Shown: one piece after another, positions 23,156-28,510 of the stretch
Numbering within the stretch: the stretch's first letter is position 1
Layout of the letters: every line of letters starts with the position of its first letter
From: a virus
Length of the DNA: 60,780 nucleotides
IMG/VR virus record: IMGVR_UViG_3300033273_000409
Location: 1 to 60,780 of that record
Direction: 5' to 3' (one strand)
The notes under the pieces: model-generated
Databases searched by the model: none
What the model was told of the DNA's origin: nothing
Seen by the model: only the letters and a program-made list of their open reading frames with translations
Made by a program: the position numbers and the translations under genes

Positions 23156-23239
23156 TATTCCACAGATATTCTGTCTCAAGGGGGGAAAAACGATGAAATT
23201 TGTATAGTTTTCCACAAATATTTGAGAATCTGTGGAAAA
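23156..23239. promoter_or_regulatory. Right DnaA-box cluster
   Basis: TATTCCACA (23156-23164), TTTTCCACA (23208-23216) and TGTGGAAAA (23231-23239); the last two form a 9-bp inverted pair around 14 bases. A further dyad, ATCACGT/ACGTGAT, lies at 23265-23285. Confidence 0.65.
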
Positions 23240-23374
23240 CGTTTGTTTTGCTAATATTATTGATATCACGTGTACACTACGTGATCAAGTACTGTTGTGA
23301 CAGTTTCTGAACTGTCCACTAATTGCCCCATTCGTCCTCGGATGGGGTATTATAATATCAATCGCAACCACTTC

Positions 23375-23575
23375 ATGGCAGATCGTATCATTGATCGTGA
23401 TTCTCTGCAGGAAAATTACATCGAAGCAATCATCGATGGAATGGATCACAAGTCCTTGTGGGCGTTCGTTTATGATAACCTGAACGATCATTTGGATAAG
23501 TATAGTGTCAATGAGTTGATTCAGGAAGTTGAAGAGTATTATCCTGAACTTCTTGAAGAAAGTGAGGCTAACTGA
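23375..23575 (+). CDS. Small acidic protein, 66 aa
   Basis: M-A-D-R-I-I-D-R-D-S-L-Q-E-N-Y opening. Start at 23375 because a CCCCAT/ATGGGG hairpin (about 23326-23347) and TATAAT (23351-23356) lie in the longer frame. Helical and acidic (L-I-Q-E-V-E-E-Y-Y-P-E-L-L-E-E). First plus-strand gene after the origin-like region; unrecognised. Confidence 0.6.
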   Translation: MADRIIDRDSLQENYIEAIIDGMDHKSLWAFVYDNLNDHLDKYSVNELIQEVEEYYPELLEESEAN

Positions 23576-23613
23576 ATCAGTGAGTTATTAACACTAACTG
23601 GGGCAGCTGCTCG

Positions 23614-23669
23614 ACCAGTTGACAAGGTGGACTAGGGGGGGTTGATTCTCCCCCGATCCCGTGTATTGT
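23614..23669 (+). promoter_or_regulatory. Combined hairpin-promoter cassette 5
   Basis: ACCAGTTGACAAGGTGG (23614-23630) is identical to 24188-24204. Then a GGGGG/CCCCC hairpin (23636-23654) with TTGATT (23642-23647) in its loop, 16 bases and TATTGT (23664-23669). It precedes the gene at 23698. Confidence 0.6.
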
Positions 23670-23697
23670 ACCTTTGTCATTCGGAACCAACACTTTT

Positions 23698-23862
23698 ATG
23701 ATGGACCAACTCGAAATGTTATCCCAACGTGAACAACTCATGTGGGATATTGATGGAATTGTTGAAGAGTTTGCCTGCAACAATAACATCAGCGAAGATG
23801 ACATGGAAGATCTAATTCGTGTCCTTTGTGATTCCGTCTGCAAAAACTTTCCTGCTAACTGA
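23698..23862 (+). CDS. Small acidic helical protein, 54 aa
   Basis: Two adjacent Met codons (23698, 23701) open M-M-D-Q-L-E-M-L-S-Q-R-E-Q-L. All-helical with a calcium-loop-like but unproven acidic stretch (N-N-I-S-E-D-D-M-E-D-L). Unrecognised. Four bases before the next gene. Confidence 0.55.
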   Translation: MMDQLEMLSQREQLMWDIDGIVEEFACNNNISEDDMEDLIRVLCDSVCKNFPAN

Positions 23863-23866
23863 AACC

Positions 23867-24070
23867 ATGCTATTCCAAGTCACACAGATTGAGTTCGACT
23901 TTGAAGATTCTGCGTCCTATGATAAGGAACCAGGATATTTTCAGAGTATTATTGATGAAACATTAGAAGGAGTTTGGGAGGCAGAGGATGGTGATGATCT
24001 CATCGAAGAGATAACATGCGCCACAGGATGGTGTGTAAAATCTATAGATTATCGTCACGTCCTTAAATGA
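23867..24070 (+). CDS. Conserved cyanophage small protein, copy 2
   Basis: 67 residues, M-L-F-Q-V-T-Q-I-E-F-D-F opening, W-E-A-E-D-G-D-D-L-I-E-E-I-T core and S-I-D-Y-R-H-V-L-K end: paralogue of the protein at 18684. Position relative to the origin-like region differs (one copy each side). Followed by a different small gene than copy 1, so it was not a simple operon duplication. Confidence 0.75.
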   Translation: MLFQVTQIEFDFEDSASYDKEPGYFQSIIDETLEGVWEAEDGDDLIEEITCATGWCVKSIDYRHVLK

Positions 24071-24219
24071 ACATGAACACCGAACCTTGCCGCTATTGTG
24101 GTGGAAACTGTCCCCAAGATGAAGAATATGCTTGCGACGGATACTTAGGGGACATTGATGAACTCTACTCTTCTGAGGGGTCGCCCAACCAGTTGACAAG
24201 GTGGCACACAACCCCTTGA
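24067..24219 (+). CDS. Small Cys-rich (zinc-ribbon-like) protein, 50 aa
   Basis: ATGA overlap with the previous gene. Residues 8-23 hold four cysteines (P-C-R-Y-C-G-G-N-C, then Y-A-C-D-G), followed by G-D-I-D-E-L-Y. A zinc site is plausible. Its last ten codons overlie the repeat ACCAGTTGACAAGGTGG and the promoter for the next gene. Confidence 0.6.
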   Translation: MNMNTEPCRYCGGNCPQDEEYACDGYLGDIDELYSSEGSPNQLTRWHTTP

Positions 24220-24244
24220 TTTTTGCCCGATTCTGTGCCATGAT
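24188..24244 (+). promoter_or_regulatory. Promoter element, cassette 6
   Basis: Repeat (24188-24204), GTGGCACA (24201-24208), TTGATT (24216-24221), 17 bases, CATGAT (24239-24244). TGGCACA (24202-24208) and TGTGCCA (24234-24240) are exact inverted copies around the -35. Confidence 0.55.
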
Positions 24245-24250
24245 ACCATC

Positions 24251-24418
24251 ATGAACAAAACAACTTCCAACCCCTACGAAACCTACATCCTGTCCAAGGG
24301 TCGCGATCTGCCCAAGGCACAACCCAGCACGGGTAAGGTGCCTGCTCGCTTCGCTGACCGCTTCGCCACCTACGAAGCATACCAGGAAGCGATGGCAGAC
24401 TTCCTCAACGGTCTGTGA
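24251..24418 (+). CDS. Small protein, 55 aa
   Basis: M-N-K-T-T-S-N-P-Y-E-T-Y-I-L-S-K-G-R-D-L-P opening and a helical end (Y-E-A-Y-Q-E-A-M-A-D-F). The start lies about 6 bases after the -10, so the mRNA may be leaderless. C-rich codons. Unrecognised. Confidence 0.55.
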   Translation: MNKTTSNPYETYILSKGRDLPKAQPSTGKVPARFADRFATYEAYQEAMADFLNGL

Positions 24419-24478
24419 CAGTCGGGGTACTGTCCCCAACCTATTGACTTTCCACCTGATCTCTGCAATCATACATAC

Positions 24479-24649
24479 ATGGCACAAACATCATTCCGAA
24501 ACGGCGACTCCTACGGGATATCCGACCGCTACACTACACGCGAAGATGGGGACTGGGATGATATCATCTCCCCCGACGATTATGAAGAAATTCTTGATCG
24601 TAAACGCTTCAATCAATCAATGGGTTACAATGCATGGAGGGGAATCTGA
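24479..24649 (+). CDS. Small acidic protein, 56 aa
   Basis: M-A-Q-T-S-F-R-N-G-D-S-Y-G-I-S-D-R-Y, then D-G-D-W-D-D-I-I-S-P-D-D-Y-E-E-I. A GGGGTACTGTCCCC dyad and TTGACT (24444-24449) lie upstream. Stop overlaps the next start. Unrecognised. Confidence 0.5.
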   Translation: MAQTSFRNGDSYGISDRYTTREDGDWDDIISPDDYEEILDRKRFNQSMGYNAWRGI

Positions 24650-24771
24650 TGTGGGATGAAATTCAAGACATGCCAGGCGAAATTTTTGACCTGGACATTG
24701 ATGATCGGGAATTGATGCCACCCGACATGCAAGAGGACATTGAGAAGGAAGACCCGTTGCTGGACGATTGA
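24649..24771 (+). CDS. Very small acidic protein, 40 aa
   Basis: M-W-D-E-I-Q-D-M-P-G-E-I-F-D-L-D-I-D-D; about 15 of 40 residues are D or E. Coupled to the previous gene. Possible DNA-mimic or host-factor ligand, without direct support. Confidence 0.45.
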   Translation: MWDEIQDMPGEIFDLDIDDRELMPPDMQEDIEKEDPLLDD

Positions 24772-24842
24772 GCAACTGTCCACCATTGTCCTCAAACCCC
24801 TCCACGGGGTGCCATACTAAGATCAATCAAACGAACCACACC

Positions 24843-25091
24843 ATGAACGGATTCACCAACTACGAAACCTGGAACGCTGCTCTCTGGATCGGCAACGATG
24901 AGTTTCTCTACAACACCGCTAAGGCATGCGTTGAGTTCTGCGATGTTACAGAGACCCCTTGGCAGAAGTTCGTCCGCTGCATGACTGACGGCGTGGTCGG
25001 TCGGTTCATCGGTGAGACGGGCGACGGCGTGCGTTGGGATGATCCTGCCATCGACGCTGCAGAGATGGAGGAAATGCTGTGCGATCTGTGA
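24843..25091 (+). CDS. NYETWN-type conserved phage protein, 82 aa
   Basis: M-N-G-F-T-N-Y-E-T-W-N-A-A-L-W-I-G-N-D-E opening is the hallmark of a small family found in many phages and plasmids (unknown function). ATG 24843 is preferred to the upstream extension. A CCCC/GGGG hairpin and CATACT lie 30-60 bases before it. From this gene on, base composition becomes clearly GC-richer. Confidence 0.7.
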   Translation: MNGFTNYETWNAALWIGNDEFLYNTAKACVEFCDVTETPWQKFVRCMTDGVVGRFIGETGDGVRWDDPAIDAAEMEEMLCDL

Positions 25092-25138
25092 TCTCTGCCC
25101 TTACCAAACCCCGATCCCCATCCTACCATCGTCGCACC

Positions 25139-25294
25139 ATGCTTAAGTTGATCGTTGCCGCTGGTCTGCTCTATCTGCTGTGGGAACCGATCAAACCCGT
25201 CCGCAGTGTGACAGCTGAGATACTGTACCAAGCGGGAGATCTGATCAAAGCAGACTCCCTTATGATTGATCACGAACCACAGCAGAGACCATGA
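25139..25294 (+). CDS. Small membrane-anchored protein, 51 aa
   Basis: M-L-K-L-I-V-A-A-G-L-L-Y-L-L-W-E-P is an N-terminal hydrophobic segment without a cleavage site; the rest is an amphipathic soluble tail. Probably a single-pass inner-membrane protein. Overlaps the next gene by four bases. Confidence 0.55.
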   Translation: MLKLIVAAGLLYLLWEPIKPVRSVTAEILYQAGDLIKADSLMIDHEPQQRP

Positions 25295-25539
25295 CCGACC
25301 TTCCGACCTTCGCCGTCCAACCCGCCGCCTGGGAGACCTTGGACACCTACGGATGCGACTGGGCGATCGACATGTCCCACGCCTATAAGATCGCAGCGAT
25401 CTGGCAGGAGATGAACGACGGCGGCGATATGATGATCTGGCGCGTGACCCCTGGCGGTGATCCGATCCGCTGGGTTCGGGTTTATGAGTATGAGTCCGTC
25501 GATGTTGTGGCAGATGACGCACTGGCACTCCTCTCTTGA
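25291..25539 (+). CDS. Hypothetical protein, 82 aa
   Basis: M-T-D-L-P-T-F-A-V-Q-P opening, helix (A-Y-K-I-A-A-I-W-Q-E-M-N), then beta strands (M-M-I-W-R-V-T, W-V-R-V-Y-E-Y). GC-rich. Unrecognised. The next promoter begins inside its last codon region. Confidence 0.55.
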   Translation: MTDLPTFAVQPAAWETLDTYGCDWAIDMSHAYKIAAIWQEMNDGGDMMIWRVTPGGDPIRWVRVYEYESVDVVADDALALLS

Positions 25540-25564
25540 CCTGACCGCCAATCCGCTGTATCCT
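25536..25564 (+). promoter_or_regulatory. Sigma-70 promoter
   Basis: TTGACC (25536-25541), 17 bases, TATCCT (25559-25564), 28 bases before ATG 25593. Confidence 0.65.
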
Positions 25565-25592
25565 TAAGAAGTCAACCGCACAACACCCGAAC

Positions 25593-25919
25593 ATGCGTAA
25601 GATCGAACGACTCATGAACGATGCCATCTCCAACGGCACCGATTGGCAGAGCGCCAACACCAGCGTGACCCATACCGATGACGTGGCACAGGTCCGACTC
25701 CATGGTAACCTGATCGCTGAGATCGGTGACAACTTCATCCGCCTGTTCGATGGTGGGTGGCAGTCCAATACCACCAAGTCCCGCCTGAATGCCATCCTGG
25801 CAGAGCATGGCGAGCAGGGTGACGGCGTTTTCCAGAAGGACTGGCAATGGTTCGTCCAGATGAACACCGCCCAAGGTCTGACCGTCGTCCCGTTCTTCTC
25901 CTCCATGCGCCTGGGGTGA
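25593..25919 (+). CDS. Conserved phage protein, 108 aa
   Basis: M-R-K-I-E-R-L-M-N-D-A-I-S-N-G-T-D-W opening, V-R-L-H-G-N-L-I-A-E-I-G and F-D-G-G-W-Q-S-N-T-T-K-S-R-L-N-A-I-L in the middle, F-Q-K-D-W-Q-W-F-V near the end. I recognise this as a family common in phages with no assigned function. Private promoter and GC-rich codons. Confidence 0.7.
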   Translation: MRKIERLMNDAISNGTDWQSANTSVTHTDDVAQVRLHGNLIAEIGDNFIRLFDGGWQSNTTKSRLNAILAEHGEQGDGVFQKDWQWFVQMNTAQGLTVVPFFSSMRLG

Positions 25920-26018
25920 TCCCCCCCACCGAGCTCTGAGATTCTGAAGAAATGTTACTGCCCCTGGATTCTGCCGCCTGATGCTGTAGGATACGGGGGA
26001 ACCAATCAAAGGACACCT

Positions 26019-26228
26019 ATGCGTTTTCTGAACACCTGGATCGATTGGCAGAACGTCCCCAGCAGTGCCGTCGCCTCTATGCGAATCCGCCCCCGTCGTC
26101 GGTCGGTCACCATTGAATGGCGATCGGGGCACTACAGCACCCACACCGTGCGCCGCCGCGATATGATCCGCCTGCTGGATCCCCGCCAATCGGTCGGGCA
26201 GTGGGTGAATTGCTTCGCCCTGGGGTGA
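26019..26228 (+). CDS. Small very basic protein, 69 aa
   Basis: M-R-F-L-N-T-W-I-D-W-Q-N-V-P-S-S-A-V-A-S-M-R, then R-P-R-R-R-S-V-T-I-E-W-R-S-G-H-Y-S-T-H-T-V-R-R-R. The S-x-x-V...S-V-T-I-x-W-x-x-G-x-Y arrangement resembles KTSC-type beta-barrel proteins; high Arg content suggests nucleic-acid binding. Upstream 100 bases show no clear promoter. Confidence 0.55.
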   Translation: MRFLNTWIDWQNVPSSAVASMRIRPRRRSVTIEWRSGHYSTHTVRRRDMIRLLDPRQSVGQWVNCFALG

Positions 26229-26231
26229 GGG

Positions 26232-26259
26232 TTGACCCCCTCCCCCGATCTGCTACAAT
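26232..26259 (+). promoter_or_regulatory. Sigma-70 promoter
   Basis: TTGACC (26232-26237), 16 bases, TACAAT (26254-26259), 27 bases before the nuclease start. Confidence 0.6.
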
Positions 26260-26286
26260 ATCCCTAACGATCCAAACCAACGGACC

Positions 26287-26784
26287 ATGACCCACACCGC
26301 ACTCATCGAATCCCTCCCCATCTATCAGAAGTGGGAGAGCAGCAAACAGTCCATCTGGGAGGGCAGCAAGTTCCAGTCCTTCCGCAACATCCCCTCCCCC
26401 AAGTCCAAAGGCGCTCAGGGTGAGCGTCTGGTTCAGCAGGTGATGGAGGCGCTCGGGCATCGTGTCGAGCGTCCTGAGAATTCTGATCATGATCGGATCA
26501 TCGACGGATGGAAGACTGAGATTAAGGTCAGCACCACCTGGAACGAAACCCTGGACAACTGGACCTGGCAGCAGATCAGGGAGCAGGATTATGATCGGAT
26601 CATCTTCGTGGGCATCAACCCCAACGACGTGAGCATCTGGTGGGCGACCAAGGAGGACCTTCGTCAGTTCGTGCTGGGTCGTGATGAGATGCGCCAGCAT
26701 GCTGGCAAGGACGGCGGTCAGGAGTTGTACTGGATTCAGGGCAGCGGCAAGCGCCCCTGGTTTCGTGATCTGGCAGACTTCTGA
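26287..26784 (+). CDS. Putative PD-(D/E)XK nuclease
   Basis: 165 residues. G-E46-R-L-V, S-D67-H-D69-R-I-I and T-E78-I-K80-V-S fit the E, D, E-x-K metal site of the restriction-endonuclease fold, on the usual strand order (K-S-K-G-A-Q-G-E helix, then H-R-V-E-R-P-E-N and W-K-T-E-I-K). Later R-I-I-F-V-G-I-N and V-S-I-W-W-A are strand-like. It could be a host-DNA-degrading, resolvase-like or homing-type enzyme. No companion methylase is seen. GC-rich and set between its own promoter and a strong terminator, it behaves as an independent cassette. Confidence 0.65.
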   Translation: MTHTALIESLPIYQKWESSKQSIWEGSKFQSFRNIPSPKSKGAQGERLVQQVMEALGHRVERPENSDHDRIIDGWKTEIKVSTTWNETLDNWTWQQIREQDYDRIIFVGINPNDVSIWWATKEDLRQFVLGRDEMRQHAGKDGGQELYWIQGSGKRPWFRDLADF

Positions 26785-26793
26785 TCCTACCAC

Positions 26794-26820
26794 GGCGGGG
26801 CGGGTGCCTCGCCTTTTTTT
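26794..26820 (+). terminator. Strong terminator
   Basis: GGCGGGGC-GGGT-GCCTCGCC (one G-T pair) followed by seven Ts. It ends the GC-rich block. The 207 bases to 27027 hold only the promoter at 26996. Confidence 0.92.
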
Positions 26821-26995
26821 GTAAAAACAGAAAAGGTGTTTCGACAGTGTTATTGAGAACGGTGGGGTCTTATTGCGAAAGCCCCGTATATTAATTCTAT
26901 GGGTCCCTCTAACCTACAAAACTTTGAAAACGAGCGATAAGTATTCTGTTTTCGAATTCGCAAAAGGGGAACCTAGTGATCAAAAAAATTTTCCG

Positions 26996-27004
26996 TGGTA
27001 TAAT
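26996..27004 (+). promoter_or_regulatory. Extended -10 promoter
   Basis: TGG-TATAAT preceded by an A7TTTT run (about 26982-26992); no -35 of standard form. It lies 24 bases before ATG 27028. Confidence 0.55.
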
Positions 27005-27027
27005 ACATACTATAGGTCATTCAAATT

Positions 27028-27222
27028 ATGGACAATTACAACATCTATTGCCGAGGTCGCCGTATTTACACCGAGGTTTCTGAAGACGACATGTTGGATA
27101 TTCTCGCAGAATTCGCAGAGGACTTTCATAGTACGGGCGAGCCTGACCCTGACGAAATCGCTGTAGAATTGATAGAAAACAATGGAAAAGCAAGATATCT
27201 CACACAACCCCCCAAAGATTGA
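27028..27222 (+). CDS. Small acidic protein, 64 aa
   Basis: M-D-N-Y-N-I-Y-C-R-G-R-R-I-Y-T-E-V opening, helix D-D-M-L-D-I-L-A-E-F-A-E-D-F, acidic D-P-D-E-I-A-V-E-L-I. The start is like a short strand plus helix domain. Unrecognised. Overlaps the next gene by 41 bases. Confidence 0.6.
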   Translation: MDNYNIYCRGRRIYTEVSEDDMLDILAEFAEDFHSTGEPDPDEIAVELIENNGKARYLTQPPKD

Positions 27223-27370
27223 ATTATACTACCGCGCCCCACTACGCACGGATCATGTATTATTGAATGAAGCATTAGATGAATTATACAAAAAAATTGC
27301 TGTACTAGAAAAGAAAGTCGATGAGTTATCACGGAAATCTACCACTGACGACGGGTTACACCCTAGTTGA
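27182..27370 (+). CDS. Small coiled-coil protein, 62 aa
   Basis: M-E-K-Q-D-I-S-H-N-P-P-K-I-E-L opening, then a clear heptad helix (L-L-N-E-A-L-D-E-L-Y-K-K-I-A-V-L-E-K-K-V-D-E-L). Probably oligomeric. Overlaps both neighbours in different frames, more than is usual here, so the exact boundaries are less sure. Confidence 0.55.
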   Translation: MEKQDISHNPPKIELYYRAPLRTDHVLLNEALDELYKKIAVLEKKVDELSRKSTTDDGLHPS

Positions 27371-28181
27371 CAAGAACGTTCTGAATACTGTTAGGATTCA
27401 TGATTCCTGGAGCGACAGTATTGTTGTTTCTATTGCAACAGATTCAAATGGAAGACCCTATCCGATTACAATTACCGAATGTAGGGTAGAGTTTGACAAT
27501 GAAGCGAGAACAGTGCTCAGAGCGCCTGGTAGCGGGCAGCCAGGGGACTGTAAGGCATGGAAGGAAGGATCTGTCAAGATTCTATCAAAAGAGATGAAAA
27601 TCCTAGATCTTGAGAATGACTCTACGAAAGTGATTGATGGTATTACATATCCATTGATTAATTCTGCTGGTACGATGACTTTCAGTGGACAGTATACGAA
27701 AGTAGTATTTCCATGTGATCGTATTGGATATCTTGATGATTTCAAGAGTGATGAGAACGTAGTAACTTCACATCCATATGCTGATGAACAGGGTACTGAG
27801 AGTTTGTATGTTGAGAAGTTACCGAGTGAATGGGATCATCTAACAGAGTTTCGACCTGATCCTACACATGACTGTACTTTGACATATCATATTCATGTGA
27901 TCTACACTGGTGGATCGTATGCGAATATACCAGACGATCCAAATACACCAGAGGATGAAACAATTCCTGGATATACTATTTCTGACGGGTATGAGATTCA
28001 CACGATTACGCAGAAGATACTAAATAATCACGACGATAATATCAAAATTATGCGTCATTTGCTCTCGAAAGAACGTGGGCAAGATGCTATGCAGGAAAAA
28101 TATAAGTATAGCAACACGCATTCAGACTACGAGCAATACGATACTGAGTTAGCAGATAAACAATATGCCAGCAGCGACTAG
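27321..28181 (+). CDS. Hypothetical virion-associated protein, 286 aa
   Basis: Beta-rich protein opening M-S-Y-H-G-N-L-P-L-T-T-G-Y-T-L, with a D/P-rich stretch (P-D-D-P-N-T-P-E-D-E) and a helical end (N-D-N-I-K-I-M-R-H-L-L). It is followed by the PAAR tip gene with a 17-base overlap, and codon use returns to the AT-rich virion style. A baseplate or tail-tip accessory role is inferred from position only. Confidence 0.5.
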   Translation: MSYHGNLPLTTGYTLVDKNVLNTVRIHDSWSDSIVVSIATDSNGRPYPITITECRVEFDNEARTVLRAPGSGQPGDCKAWKEGSVKILSKEMKILDLENDSTKVIDGITYPLINSAGTMTFSGQYTKVVFPCDRIGYLDDFKSDENVVTSHPYADEQGTESLYVEKLPSEWDHLTEFRPDPTHDCTLTYHIHVIYTGGSYANIPDDPNTPEDETIPGYTISDGYEIHTITQKILNNHDDNIKIMRHLLSKERGQDAMQEKYKYSNTHSDYEQYDTELADKQYASSD

Positions 28182-28509
28182 GATTGGAGACGCAGATTTA
28201 CCACATTGCTCTGGAATGGTCAGAGCAAAGGGATCGATCAACGTGTTTGTGAACGGAATCTCTTGGAGTTTACAGACACATCCAAATACAGGACACTTAC
28301 TTCCTGGCAATCCATGCCCAGGACACGCTGCACCAATCTCTGCAGGCGCACCAACAGTCTATGTGAACGGATTACAAGTCGGACGTATCGGAGATCCGAC
28401 GTGTACCGCAGTAGCAAGAGGTTCAATTAATGTATTTGCAGGATCTGGTGCGAGTACAGTGGCAGCACCTGCCTCTATTACACTATCCACAGCGGCAGTA
28501 ACGGTGTGA
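28165..28509 (+). CDS. PAAR-domain spike tip protein
   Basis: 114 residues. M-P-A-A-T-R-I-G-D opening, H-C-S-G (conserved His and Cys), G-S-I-N-V-F-V-N-G-I, H-A-A-P-I-S-A-G-A-P-T-V-Y-V-N-G and V-G-R-I-G-D-P-T-C show the repeated strand pattern and the metal-binding His/Cys of PAAR proteins. These cap the beta-helix spike with a sharp zinc- or iron-bound cone in T4-like tails and type VI secretion. The partner spike is encoded 24 kb away at 3698. Confidence 0.85.
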   Translation: MPAATRIGDADLPHCSGMVRAKGSINVFVNGISWSLQTHPNTGHLLPGNPCPGHAAPISAGAPTVYVNGLQVGRIGDPTCTAVARGSINVFAGSGASTVAAPASITLSTAAVTV

Positions 28510-28510
28510 T

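Larger units (their letters stand above)
22596..23239. other. Candidate replication origin / DNA-protein assembly locus
   Basis: Gene-free region bounded by an exact 15-base direct repeat TATAGTTTTCCACAA (22596-22610 and 23203-23217). Six DnaA-box-like 9-mers occur: TTTTCCACA at 22601 and 23208, its complement at 22614 and 23231, and one-base variants TGTGGAATA at 22646 and TATTCCACA at 23156. TTTTCCACA is the box described for cyanobacterial oriC. Between the two clusters lie three TTATGTCTTC-like repeats (22671-22693), a consensus promoter, the CTAG array and a strand-asymmetric C-rich then GT-rich tract (23060-23140). It also separates the one minus-strand gene from the next plus-strand gene. 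Origin function is inference; a segregation or transcription-control array is the main alternative. Confidence 0.55.

Noticed and set aside
23022-23207. 61-residue open frame inside the origin-like region
   Set aside because: It begins within the CTAG array, is dominated by C, H, P, T and V from the GT/CA tract, and has no ribosome binding site; it looks like chance.
24908-25906. 332-residue minus-strand open frame in the GC-rich block
   Set aside because: GC-rich DNA leaves long chance frames; it is antisense to three plausible plus-strand genes with known-family openings, and is rich in R and S.
26982-26995. A7TTTT run near 26985 as a terminator or slippery site
   Set aside because: It is in a gene-free gap with no hairpin and no overlapping reading frames; more likely an AT-rich upstream promoter element.
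26873-27166. 97-residue plus-strand frame after the nuclease terminator
   Set aside because: The extended -10 promoter at 26996 and the better gene at 27028 lie inside it, and it has no recognisable start signal.
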